From contig CAWBNG010000004.1 in assembly GCA_963790075.1 (NCBI GenBank), positions 186,001 to 250,000 of the forward strand: a stretch of 64,000 nucleotides of DNA. The letters are read 5' to 3'. Source of the DNA: CAYOUV01 sp963790075. Its GTDB lineage: Bacteria; Chloroflexota; Anaerolineae; Anaerolineales; Villigracilaceae. Numbering within the stretch: the stretch's first letter is position 1; every line of letters begins with the position of its first letter. The notes under the pieces were generated by a model, which searched no databases, was not told where the DNA came from, and saw nothing but the letters and a program-made list of their open reading frames with translations. The position numbers were made by a program, and so were the translations under genes. This document shows, piece by piece, positions 33,935 to 47,377 of this stretch.

Positions 33935-35056
33935 ATGATGACCCAACGCGATTATTATGAAGTCCTCGGTGTCTCGCGGACGGCCTCGGTCGATGAGATC
34001 AAGTCCGCCTTCCGCAAGCTGGCGCGCCAGTTCCATCCGGACGTCAACAAGGAGCCGGATGCTGAGGAAAAATTCAAAGAGATCAACGAAGCTTACGGCG
34101 TGCTTTCCGACCCGGATAAGCGTGCGCGCTATGACCGCTTTGGCCATGCCGGTCTGGGTGACCTGGGCGGTATGCCCGACTTCACCACCGACTTTGCCGA
34201 CTTATTTGATGAAATCTTCGGCAGTTTCGGTTTCGGTATGGGTGGGCGGCGCTCACGTCGCTCTCCACGCCGTGGACGCGACTTACAGATGCAGGTTTCC
34301 CTGACTTTCGAGGAAGCGATCTTTGGCGTTGAGAAGGAGATCCAGTTCCAGCGGGACGAGGTTTGCTCGACCTGTGCTGGATCGGGAGCGGAACCCGGCA
34401 CGACCCCCCAGCGCTGCACTACCTGTGGCGGACAGGGCGAGGTGCGCCAGGTGCGCCAGACTTTCCTGGGCCAGATGGTCCAGACGGCTGCCTGCCCGAC
34501 TTGCAATGGTCGCGGCGAAGTGATTACATCGCCGTGCCACACCTGCCGCGGTGGGGGGCTGGAGCGCAAGACGGTTACCAAAAAGGTCCAGATACCCGCA
34601 GGTGTGGACCAGGGTACGCAAATCCGCCTGGCAGGCGAAGGCCAACCGGGCGTCAACGGTGGACCGAACGGCAACCTGTATCTGCTGCTGGATGTCGGCA
34701 AGCATAAATTCTTCAAACGCCGCGAAAATGACATCCTGCTCAATATTGACATCAATATTGCTCAGGCTGCGCTTGGCGCGCAGATCGAAGTCCCGACCGT
34801 GGATGGAGATGAAAAATTGCATATCCCGGCTGGCACGCAGCCTGGCAAAGTCTTTACACTCAAAGGAAAAGGCGTACCCCACGTACGCCGCAACGGGCGC
34901 GGCGATCAAAAGGTTTTCGTCAATGTGAATGTTCCCGCAAAATTGAGCCACGAGCAGCGGGAGTTGTTCGAGAAGCTGGCCGAGACTCTGGGCACCACCC
35001 CGCAGCCGAACGAAAGAGGTTTTTTGGATTGGTTGAATGAGACCTTGGGAGGCTAG
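33935..35056 (+). CDS. dnaJ: Chaperone DnaJ (Hsp40)
   Basis: A 373-residue type I DnaJ. The J-domain holds the HPD motif (ARQFHPDVNKEPDAEE), then a Gly/Phe region, four zinc-finger repeats Cys-x2-Cys (CSTCAGSGAE, CTTCGGQGE, CPTCNGRGE, CHTCRGGG), and the C-terminal substrate-binding domains (QIRLAGEGQPGVNGGPNGNL). It delivers substrates to DnaK. Start ATG 33935 or the next ATG 33938; no strong ribosome-binding site. The 104-bp gap after dnaK has no gene. Confidence 0.97.
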   Translation: MMTQRDYYEVLGVSRTASVDEIKSAFRKLARQFHPDVNKEPDAEEKFKEINEAYGVLSDPDKRARYDRFGHAGLGDLGGMPDFTTDFADLFDEIFGSFGFGMGGRRSRRSPRRGRDLQMQVSLTFEEAIFGVEKEIQFQRDEVCSTCAGSGAEPGTTPQRCTTCGGQGEVRQVRQTFLGQMVQTAACPTCNGRGEVITSPCHTCRGGGLERKTVTKKVQIPAGVDQGTQIRLAGEGQPGVNGGPNGNLYLLLDVGKHKFFKRRENDILLNIDINIAQAALGAQIEVPTVDGDEKLHIPAGTQPGKVFTLKGKGVPHVRRNGRGDQKVFVNVNVPAKLSHEQRELFEKLAETLGTTPQPNERGFLDWLNETLGG

Positions 35057-35106
35057 CAGAAATTAAGGGAGACCTTGGAATAGACTGGGTTCTATTCTTA
35101 TTTTCA

Positions 35107-36024
35107 ATGAACTGGCTTGAAGTATCCCTCACGTTAGACGGTGAACTGGCCGAAGCGGTGGCAGATGTTTTAGCGCGCTTCGCTCCCAACGGTGTGGCCG
35201 TGGAGAGCGGTGTGCGCTTTAGAAACGCCGATGATCCCGGCACGCCGGCTGGACCGGTGACGGTCCGCGCTTATTTACCCGTGGACGAAAACCTGGAAGA
35301 GAGACGCCAGAAGCTCGAAGAAGCACTCTGGTATCTGGGGCGCATCCAGCCGCTACCCCCCGCAGCCTTTACACCGATTGCAGATCAGAATTGGATGGAA
35401 GCCTGGAAGCAGCATTACCAGCCCATCCCGGTTGGTATGCGCTTGATCATCGTCCCGATTTGGTTAGATTCGCCGGAGCCAGAGCGCATCCCCATCCGCA
35501 TCGATCCGGGAATGGCTTTTGGAACCGGCACGCACCCAACCACCCAGTTGTGCCTTGAATTGCTCGAAGAATGGGTGCCAATCGATGACGTGGTGATCGA
35601 CGTTGGCTGTGGTTCGGGTATCCTGTCCATTGCGGCTCTCAAACTGGGCGCGACGCATGCCCTGGGCGTGGATATCGAAGATGAAGCCGTCCGCTCAGCA
35701 CGCGAAAACGCCGACGCGAATGGCATCGGCGCTGAATTTGTGCTCGGCCATGGTTCGGTACGCGAGATAATTGATGAGCAATATCCTTACGACAACGCGC
35801 CACTGGTGATCACCAATATCCTGGCCCCGATCATTCTGCATCTCTTGGACGAGGGTTTGGCTGACCTGGTGGCGCAGGACGGCGCGCTGATCTTGTCGGG
35901 CATCCTGCAGGAGCAGGCCGAATCCGTCATTTCTGCCACACAAGCGCATGGCTTGGATCTGGTCGAACAACGCCAAATGGGGGATTGGGTCGCTCAGGTT
36001 TACGAATATAATCAGGATGAGTAA
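35107..36024 (+). CDS. prmA: Ribosomal protein L11 methyltransferase
   Basis: A 305-residue SAM-dependent methyltransferase that modifies ribosomal protein L11. N-terminal substrate-recognition domain (EVSLTLDGELAEAVADVLARF), linker with NWMEAWKQHYQPI, then Rossmann motifs FGTGTHPTTQLCLELLEE, VIDVGCGSGILSIAALKLGA and NILAPIILHL, all typical of PrmA. It follows dnaJ by 50 bp, a common gene order in several phyla. Confidence 0.94.
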   Translation: MNWLEVSLTLDGELAEAVADVLARFAPNGVAVESGVRFRNADDPGTPAGPVTVRAYLPVDENLEERRQKLEEALWYLGRIQPLPPAAFTPIADQNWMEAWKQHYQPIPVGMRLIIVPIWLDSPEPERIPIRIDPGMAFGTGTHPTTQLCLELLEEWVPIDDVVIDVGCGSGILSIAALKLGATHALGVDIEDEAVRSARENADANGIGAEFVLGHGSVREIIDEQYPYDNAPLVITNILAPIILHLLDEGLADLVAQDGALILSGILQEQAESVISATQAHGLDLVEQRQMGDWVAQVYEYNQDE

Positions 36025-36056
36025 TACCTGAGCGTCTCCTATTCCCGGATGTGAAA

Positions 36057-37355
36057 ATGAAATTCAAGCGCCTCGCCCCCTTGTTTGCAGGGGTCTTTTT
36101 AACTCTGGCTTGCGAATTTTCAACTGTCGTAACGCCAACCCCGACCCTTGTACTTTCGACGGACACACCACCGGACACGGTTCCAGCCAAGATTGATCCG
36201 CCAACCGTGACCATGACGCCAACCCTGCCTGAACCGCAGACCGCTACCGCCGTACCTCCGGTTGGTCCACTCATCACGCACCTATCAGCCGGGCAGGCGA
36301 TCAAGCTGACCTACATCCATATGCTGAACCTGATGAATGGCTGGGCGATTGGCGGCCTGGATGGCGCCAGCAACCATGCCTTCCACACCTCTGATGGCGG
36401 CTTGACCTGGCAGGACCGGACCCCGCCCGAACCAGCTTCGGCTGATCCGAGCCAACCCCAAAAAGCTGTTGGGACATTTTTAGATGACCTGAATGGCTGG
36501 GTAGTGTATTCTAACTTGGAGCCGATAGCCCCCTCGGCGGCTTACGTTTGGTTTACCCACGATGGCGGTGCGACCTGGGATTACAGCGGTTTGATTGAGC
36601 CGGCGCTCTATCAGGAATCCTTCCTGCCTGAGGCGCCTTTCTTCCTGGACGCCCAGCATGGTTGGCTGCTGGTGCACGTCGGGGCTGGGATGAACCACGA
36701 TTATTACGTTTTGTTGGGCAGCAATGATGGGGGCCAAACCTGGGGAACGCTGGTATCGCCCATGAATGATTTGAGCGGTACGCAAAGTTGTTCCAAAACA
36801 GGTTTGGTGTTTGCCACAATCCAAAATGGCTGGATGACGATCGACTGTCGTGGCGTGGCGCCGATCCCCCATTTCTTCAAAACCCAAGATGGCGGCGCGA
36901 CCTGGGACGAAGTGGGATTACCAGCCCCGGCCGGTACGACTGACCTGTTCAATCAGTGGTACTGCGGCCTCCACTCCCCGCTGTTGTTCACGGAACAGGC
37001 CGGTGATTTTGTGCTTAAATGCGATCAGTTCAATAATGGACAGAAAATCAGCCAGTTTTATCTCTATCAGACCCAAGATAACGGTTTAAGTTGGGCTACC
37101 TATCCTTATCCCGGCGGAGACCTGAAATTCATCGGACAGATGACCGCTTTTGCGTTGGGCCGCGATATCCAGCGCTCAGACGATACCGGTCATACCTGGA
37201 CGAAGGTCAAAACTGTCAACTGGGATGGTCAGTTTAGTTTTGTGGATGCCAACAGCATCTGGGCTGTAGCCCGTGACGGCGATCAGATTGCCCTGGTCAA
37301 ATCAGTTGACGGGGCATCGACCTGGCAGGAAATTAAGCCAAAAGTTGGGCCATAA
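36057..37355 (+). CDS. Lipoprotein with BNR/Asp-box (Ycf48/sialidase-like) propeller
   Basis: A 432-residue predicted lipoprotein: signal peptide with lipobox LTLAC, Thr/Pro linker, then a beta-propeller marked by seven Asp-box repeats of the S/T-x-D-x-G-x-T-W kind (TSDGGLTW, THDGGATW, SNDGGQTW, TQDGGATW, TQDNGLSW, SDDTGHTW, SVDGASTW). Such propellers occur in sialidases, photosystem assembly factor Ycf48 and binding proteins; no catalytic Arg triad or Tyr/Glu pair is evident. Role unknown, probably surface binding. ATG 36057 gives the clean signal peptide. Confidence 0.75.
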   Translation: MKFKRLAPLFAGVFLTLACEFSTVVTPTPTLVLSTDTPPDTVPAKIDPPTVTMTPTLPEPQTATAVPPVGPLITHLSAGQAIKLTYIHMLNLMNGWAIGGLDGASNHAFHTSDGGLTWQDRTPPEPASADPSQPQKAVGTFLDDLNGWVVYSNLEPIAPSAAYVWFTHDGGATWDYSGLIEPALYQESFLPEAPFFLDAQHGWLLVHVGAGMNHDYYVLLGSNDGGQTWGTLVSPMNDLSGTQSCSKTGLVFATIQNGWMTIDCRGVAPIPHFFKTQDGGATWDEVGLPAPAGTTDLFNQWYCGLHSPLLFTEQAGDFVLKCDQFNNGQKISQFYLYQTQDNGLSWATYPYPGGDLKFIGQMTAFALGRDIQRSDDTGHTWTKVKTVNWDGQFSFVDANSIWAVARDGDQIALVKSVDGASTWQEIKPKVGP

Positions 37356-37541
37356 TGAGAATCTCCATCCATTACTTTGCATTGGGCTAAGTTCTCCACA
37401 AAGAGCTTGACCATTAAAACACATTCAACCTTACAGGAAATATTTCAGTAGTCTTACAAATTGATTTACCCGGGATATTTTGTGCCAAATTTTTAAAAAA
37501 TTCCCCATCCGCATCTTACTTTGTGCTATTATACAAGGTAT

Positions 37542-38060
37542 ATGCGTGAGCCGCGTCGCTTGCTGTTGTATCTGCTGTTAAACGTCATCGTATCGGCCAG
37601 TGTGACCGGAGCGATCCTGTTCTGGCACGACCGGGCCATGCGCAATGTACCGCAGCCCTCCCAACCGGTTGCGCCTGCAGCAGCGACGTCGGCCCCAGTC
37701 TCTGCTGCGACGCCCTCTTCTCCGCTGCCCACTGCCAACCAGGACGAGCCAATGCCGGTCGAGATCGTCAGTGTTGTCGGGGCCGGGACACTCGGGTCTG
37801 AGACGGTCTTGATCCGCTATAACGGTGAGGGCGAGCTTGATTTGACCGGATGGCAACTGCAGAATGGTGATGGCGATGCCTACATTTTTCCGACACTCAA
37901 GCTTTACAAAAACGGAGCTGTTCAGGTTCATTCCGGCTTTGGCAACGACACGGTCATCGATTTGTACTGGGGCCGAACTCGGACCGTTTGGAAGTCTGGC
38001 GAGTTGGCCAGCCTGGTAGACGCACAGGGAAGCGTACGGGCGATTTATCGTATTCCTTAG
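37542..38060 (+). CDS. Membrane-anchored lamin-tail-domain protein
   Basis: A 172-residue protein with one N-terminal transmembrane helix (LLLYLLLNVIVSASVTGAIL), an Ala/Pro/Ser linker, and a lamin tail domain: VEIVSVVGAGTLGSETVLIR, ELDLTGWQLQNGDGDAYIFP and GAVQVHSGFGNDT. Bacterial LTD domains are immunoglobulin-like and found on surface proteins. ATG 37542 is used. It precedes dnaX by 17 bp and may be co-transcribed, without an obvious functional link. Confidence 0.75.
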   Translation: MREPRRLLLYLLLNVIVSASVTGAILFWHDRAMRNVPQPSQPVAPAAATSAPVSAATPSSPLPTANQDEPMPVEIVSVVGAGTLGSETVLIRYNGEGELDLTGWQLQNGDGDAYIFPTLKLYKNGAVQVHSGFGNDTVIDLYWGRTRTVWKSGELASLVDAQGSVRAIYRIP

Positions 38061-38077
38061 GGATTTTCTCAAGTATT

Positions 38078-39646
<1,569 letters not shown>

Positions 39647-39655
39647 GAGTATCTT

Positions 39656-39985
39656 ATGGCAAAGGGATTCAATCGGCCGCCTGGGGGCGGCGGACAGGGT
39701 GGTATGATGCAGCAGATCCAAAAACTGCAGCAGCAACTTGCGGAGGCACAAGCCAAGCTGGCCGAGGAGATCGTTACTGCTACGGCTGGCGGCGGTGCGA
39801 TCACGGTTAGCATGACCGGTGACCAGAAGTGCACGGCGGTTGAGATCGATCCGGCTTTGCTCAAGGATGCCGATGCTGAAATGTTGCAAGACTTGGTGCT
39901 CACAGCAGTCAACCTGGCTTTGGACCGCTCGCGTGAATTGGCGGCGGAGCGCCTGGGTCCGCTGTCCGGCGGATTGCCGTTCTAG
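39656..39985 (+). CDS. Nucleoid-associated protein YbaB/EbfC
   Basis: A 109-residue DNA-binding protein. A Gly-rich start is followed by a coiled-coil (QIQKLQQQLAEAQAKLAEEI), then the characteristic beta-sheet GGGAITVSMTGDQKCTAVEI and DLVLTAVNLALDRSRELA. It binds DNA non-specifically as a dimer. Lies between dnaX and recR, the usual gene order. AGGAGTATCTT precedes the start. Confidence 0.94.
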   Translation: MAKGFNRPPGGGGQGGMMQQIQKLQQQLAEAQAKLAEEIVTATAGGGAITVSMTGDQKCTAVEIDPALLKDADAEMLQDLVLTAVNLALDRSRELAAERLGPLSGGLPF

Positions 39986-40017
39986 TCTGTGAAGCGCCAG
40001 ACTGTGTTTCTACGAAA

Positions 40018-40623
40018 ATGATCCTCCCTGAACCCCTTCAAAACCTGATTAACGCATTCGAACGCCTGCCGGGAATTGGCCCGAAATCGGCCTCGCGGCT
40101 GGCGTTCTATCTATTGCGCGCGCCGCGAGATATCTCCCAGGAACTGGCAGAAGCACTGACTGATATCAAAGACCGCGTTGCGTTCTGCCAGGAGTGTTTC
40201 AATTTCACGGTAGCTGGACGCGAGCGCTGCGAAGTCTGCGATAGCCCGAGTCGTGATGGCGCAGTGATTTGCGTCGTGGAGGAAGCGCTGGATGTGCTGG
40301 CTTTGGAGCGTACAGGCGGTTTTCAAGGAAAATATCACGTATTGCATGGTGTCCTTTCTCCAATCGAGGGGATTGGGCCGGATGATTTGAAAATCCAAGC
40401 GTTGGTTGACCGGGTTGCAAAAGGGGACGCCAAAGAAATTATCCTGGCAACTAATCCGAGCATGGAAGGGGATGCCACAGCGCTCTACCTGCAACAGCAA
40501 CTAGAGCCTTATGGGGTGCGGATTACACGTCTGGCGCGTGGTTTACCCGTCGGGGGAGATTTGGAATATGCGGACCAGAATACGCTCCTGCGGGCGCTGG
40601 CTGGCCGGCAAGTAATGGATTAG
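40018..40623 (+). CDS. recR: Recombination mediator RecR
   Basis: A 201-residue RecR. The N-terminal helix-hairpin-helix contains LPGIGPKSASRLAFYLL; the Cys4 zinc finger is CQECFNFTVAGRERCEVC; the Toprim domain starts at VICVVEEALDVLALERTG; the C-terminal end has GLPVGGDLEYADQNTLLRAL. It works with RecO/RecF in loading RecA at gaps. Confidence 0.97.
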   Translation: MILPEPLQNLINAFERLPGIGPKSASRLAFYLLRAPRDISQELAEALTDIKDRVAFCQECFNFTVAGRERCEVCDSPSRDGAVICVVEEALDVLALERTGGFQGKYHVLHGVLSPIEGIGPDDLKIQALVDRVAKGDAKEIILATNPSMEGDATALYLQQQLEPYGVRITRLARGLPVGGDLEYADQNTLLRALAGRQVMD

Positions 40624-40675
40624 TACTCACCAAAGGCAGGTTAGAACCTGCTCATTTTATTTTTCCAAATGCAGC

Positions 40676-40816
40676 ATGAAAATCACGATTCTCACCTATG
40701 GCTCGCGGGGTGATGTCCAACCCTTCCTCGCGCTGGGTCGGGTTGCAGAAGATGGGGTGGGGAATGCGGTTCATTTGATCGCGTTGTACGTTCAAGGTTG
40801 GCGGAAATCGTCTTAA
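40676..40816 (+). pseudogene. Truncated UDP-glycosyltransferase N-terminus
   Basis: A 46-codon frame beginning MKITILTYGSRGDVQPFLAL, which is the N-terminus typical of GT1/GT28-like UDP-glycosyltransferases (normally about 400 residues). After about 22 residues the match ends and a short unrelated tail reaches a stop at 40814-40816. The remainder of the gene is missing; the rRNA promoter region begins directly after it. Too short for usual ORF calling. Most likely a remnant left by a rearrangement at the rRNA operon edge. Confidence 0.65.
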
Positions 40817-40861
40817 CCAACGATTTCTTTGCCTATAATGTCTGACAAATGCAAGAATCCC

Positions 40862-40889
40862 TTGACAGATCGACCGGAGGGCGTATAAT
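40862..40889 (+). promoter_or_regulatory. rRNA operon promoter 1
   Basis: TTGACA (40862-40867) and TATAAT (40884-40889), 16-bp spacing; both hexamers perfect. Confidence 0.85.
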
Positions 40890-40956
40890 TACGCCTTCGT
40901 CCAGGGTCTGCGAAATTGGCGGAGCGAGAGAAAACGGGCAATTTTTCATGAAAACC

Positions 40957-40984
40957 TTGACAAATAGATTGGCATGTGTATAAT
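40957..40984 (+). promoter_or_regulatory. rRNA operon promoter 2
   Basis: TTGACA (40957-40962) and TATAAT (40979-40984), 16-bp spacing; same design as promoter 1, 95 bp downstream. Confidence 0.85.
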
Positions 40985-41147
40985 TAGCAGGCCAGTCAAT
41001 CAGAGAACGATCTCGCCTTTCCAAGACAGATCGCTTACAATTGAGTAGAGACGTCCCGTCAGAGACACAAGCCAAAAGGTTTCGCAGTCTGACGCCCCGA
41101 TGTTGAACTAAGAACATCGGTAATTTTGTCTCTGTCCGTAGAAAGTC

Positions 41148-41176
41148 TTGACAGGCCAACTTGATGCGGGTAGAAT
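41148..41176 (+). promoter_or_regulatory. rRNA operon promoter 3
   Basis: TTGACA (41148-41153) and TAGAAT (41171-41176), 17-bp spacing, about 110 bp before 16S. Confidence 0.75.
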
Positions 41177-41204
41177 TTAGCCCGCTTCGTTGACGGAACC
41201 TTAA

Positions 41205-41226
41205 CAACTGAAAAGTGATAGGAAGC
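41205..41226 (+). repeat. 16S rRNA processing stem, 5' arm
   Basis: These 22 bases are the exact reverse complement of 42885-42906 downstream of 16S. They would form the long-range helix cut by RNase III during 16S release. Confidence 0.85.
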
Positions 41227-41288
41227 AACAAAACCTGTCAAATCCAGTAAAACTCCGTATGTAATCCCCCACTCGAAAGAGTGATTTT

Positions 41289-42801
<1,513 letters not shown>

Positions 42802-42884
42802 AGAGTTCTGAGCAAAAGTCTTCAATAGACTGGCGCTCCACTCAACACAATGCTCTGATACGGTGTCAGAGCGATGGAGACAGG

Positions 42885-42906
42885 GCTTCCTATCACTTTT
42901 CAGTTG
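42885..42906 (+). repeat. 16S rRNA processing stem, 3' arm
   Basis: Perfect 22-bp complement of the leader arm at 41205-41226. Confidence 0.85.
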
Positions 42907-42923
42907 TCAAGGGACCGCCTCGC

Positions 42924-42997
<74 letters not shown>

Positions 42998-43015
42998 CTA
43001 CCAGGCAAGTGTCCT

Positions 43016-43087
43016 GGGGATGTAGCTCAGTGGGAGAGCAGCGCCTTTGCAAGGCGAAGGCCACGGGTTCGAATCCCGTCATCTCCA
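43016..43087 (+). tRNA. tRNA-Ala (TGC)
   Basis: Cloverleaf with acceptor GGGGATG/CATCTCC, anticodon TGC at 43048-43050, and T-arm GGGTTCGAATCCC. CCA not encoded. Second tRNA of the spacer. Confidence 0.97.
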
Positions 43088-43182
43088 CTCGTGCTACAAA
43101 AGGCGATCATAAAAGAGAGTTGGTTTGGTAAAAGATTTACTGTCATAATCGATCTGTAATGCTCACAACGCAGGGAATATTT

Positions 43183-43207
43183 GCGACCCGGCGCTGAGCC
43201 GGGTCGC
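43183..43207 (+). other. Perfect hairpin in the 16S-23S spacer
   Basis: GCGACCCGGC-GCTGA-GCCGGGTCGC, a 10-bp perfect stem with a 5-nt loop between tRNA-Ala and 23S. There is no U-run, so it is more likely a processing structure than a terminator. Confidence 0.5.
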
Positions 43208-43316
43208 TTACTGTAAATTTACAAAACAAAAAATTCGTTGAATTGTGAGTGATGCCCTTGACACAAAGCGTGAAAGGCATCCCTCGCCGGTCAACGGCGA
43301 ACCAGTACCTTAAAAA

Positions 43317-43328
43317 CTGAATAGCAAT
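43317..43328 (+). repeat. 23S rRNA processing stem, 5' arm
   Basis: CTGAATAGCAAT pairs with ATTGCTGTTCAG at 46399-46410 (one G-U). Pairing continues inward with gaps through sequences flanking 23S. Confidence 0.65.
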
Positions 43329-43387
43329 TGACTAAAAAACAAATGAACACATGTAGGCCGAGAAGTATCAATTTCTCCGCATCACGT

Positions 43388-46358
<2,971 letters not shown>

Positions 46359-46398
46359 CGTGGTGCGGAGAACTTGGTACTTCTCGCATGTGAGTCAT

Positions 46399-46410
46399 AT
46401 TGCTGTTCAG
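46399..46410 (+). repeat. 23S rRNA processing stem, 3' arm
   Basis: ATTGCTGTTCAG, complement of 43317-43328 with one G-U pair. Confidence 0.65.
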
Positions 46411-46430
46411 AACTTTATACTTGTGAAAAC

Positions 46431-46554
46431 GTCCCTTGGTGATTGGAGCGACGGGGGCACACCCGGCTACATCTCGAACCCGGTAGTTAAGCCCGTCAGC
46501 GCTGATGGTACTTGGGGGGTAACCCCCCGGGAGAGTAGGTCATTGCCAAGGGAC
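46431..46554 (+). rRNA. rrf: 5S ribosomal RNA
   Basis: The closing stem GTCCCTTGG/CCAAGGGAC bounds about 124 nt, with the conserved CACACCCGGCTACATCTCGA and GGTAGTTAAGCCCGTCAGCG loops. TTTTCG follows, which may help termination. Confidence 0.95.
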
Positions 46555-46580
46555 TTTTCGTATCTATTTCCGGCTACCTC

Positions 46581-46609
46581 TTTTCAGTCAATCCTTTATT
46601 TGGTATAAT
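46581..46609 (+). promoter_or_regulatory. Promoter of the bS21/IF-1 transcript
   Basis: TTTTCA (46581-46586) and TATAAT (46604-46609), 17-bp spacing. Predicted start site is about 46616, giving a long structured leader. Confidence 0.55.
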
Positions 46610-46614
46610 CTTAT

Positions 46615-46757
46615 ACGCAGTATGCGTTGAGTGGACGGATTTGTCCATCCCTTAACACCACAGTCGAGGAGTTACCAGCGGACATTTTGACTACTTTGTT
46701 GAAAGTTGGTGGGCTGACTTATAGCCTCGGCTGAATCTGCGCCTCAGCCGGGTTTTT
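46615..46757 (+). promoter_or_regulatory. Structured leader with attenuator upstream of bS21
   Basis: About 190 nt of untranslated RNA. Small hairpins CGCA-GTA-TGCG (46616-46626) and GTTGAGTGGAC / GTCCA-TCC-CTTAAC (46626-46656) lead. CAGTCGAGG (46661-46669) can pair with CCTCGGCTG (46725-46733, one G-U). The latter overlaps the 5' arm of the terminator at 46726-46757, so the two folds exclude each other. No short coding frame, T-box or known riboswitch consensus was recognised. Confidence 0.55.
46726..46757 (+). terminator. Attenuator terminator in the bS21 leader
   Basis: CTCGGCTGA (46726-46734) pairs with TCAGCCGGG (46744-46752), followed by TTTTTTG, about 50 bp before the bS21 start. Confidence 0.75.
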
Positions 46758-46805
46758 TGTTTTCTATGGCTATTATTTCCTTTTTTTTGGAAGGAGGTGA
46801 GTACA

Positions 46806-47003
46806 TTGGCAACTGTAGTGCTGCGCTCCGGTGAGTCTCAGGATGGGCTACTCAAACGATTCCGTAAGAAAGTTGTGAAGAGCGGCGTATTGAGTACTGT
46901 TCGTCGAAAACGCTGGTTTGTTTCTAAAAGCGAACTGCGTCGAATGGAAAAGAAAAAATCCGTCCGACGAATTAAGCGACGTCAGTCTAAAGACAACGAA
47001 TAA
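46806..47003 (+). CDS. rpsU: Small ribosomal subunit protein bS21
   Basis: A 65-residue very basic protein matching bS21: SGESQDGLLKRFRKKVVKSG, LSTVRRKRWFVSKSE and an Arg/Lys-rich tail (KKKSVRRIKRRQ). The start is set by AGGAGG (46792-46797), which places initiation at TTG 46806 with an 8-nt gap. The in-frame GTG at 46797 is inside the Shine-Dalgarno sequence itself. bS21 helps initiation on the 30S subunit. It is preceded by an attenuator-like leader and followed by infA. Confidence 0.88.
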   Translation: MATVVLRSGESQDGLLKRFRKKVVKSGVLSTVRRKRWFVSKSELRRMEKKKSVRRIKRRQSKDNE

Positions 47004-47056
47004 TGTATAGTTACCGGCCGATCTTCCTTTTGGACCGACCGGTATAGGAGGCGTGT

Positions 47057-47308
47057 ATGGCGAAGGATGAGGGAAAAATTAAGATGGAAGGAACGGTAAT
47101 CGAGGCGTTACCCGGGACTCAATTCCGGGTGGTGCTGGATAACGGCCACGAAGTTCTCGCCTACCTATCCGGCAAAATGCGCAAATATTATATTCGTATT
47201 TTGCTGGGCGATCATGTTCAAGTGGAGATGTCTCCTTACGACCTTTCTCGTGGACGGATTACCTACCGGCAGAAGAAGAACGCTCCCTCTAATGTGGAAC
47301 AAAGTTAG
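47057..47308 (+). CDS. infA: Translation initiation factor IF-1
   Basis: An 83-residue OB-fold protein with the family sequence EGTVIEALPGTQFRVVLDNG, YLSGKMRKYYIRILLGDHV and SPYDLSRGRITYR. It binds the 30S A-site during initiation. TAGGAGGCG precedes the ATG. The C-terminal 10 residues exceed the usual length slightly. Probably co-transcribed with bS21; a strong terminator follows. Confidence 0.97.
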   Translation: MAKDEGKIKMEGTVIEALPGTQFRVVLDNGHEVLAYLSGKMRKYYIRILLGDHVQVEMSPYDLSRGRITYRQKKNAPSNVEQS

Positions 47309-47333
47309 CCGACCGCCTCGCTCTGGTTATCAT

Positions 47334-47359
47334 AAAAAGCCCCCAATCGGGGGCTTTTT
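47334..47359. terminator. Bidirectional terminator
   Basis: AAAAAGCCCCC-AATC-GGGGGCTTTTT, between infA and the convergent DHOD-like gene. Confidence 0.92.
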
Positions 47360-47377
47360 GTTTGCCGTGGTTTTAGA

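Noticed and set aside
34283..34951. 222-codon minus-strand frame
   Set aside because: Antisense to dnaJ, with composition of a shadow frame.
43183..43207. Spacer hairpin as a terminator
   Set aside because: No U-run, and it lies inside a continuous rRNA operon.
46797..46799. GTG as the start of bS21
   Set aside because: The codon is part of the AGGAGGTG Shine-Dalgarno sequence; TTG at 46806 has the right spacing.
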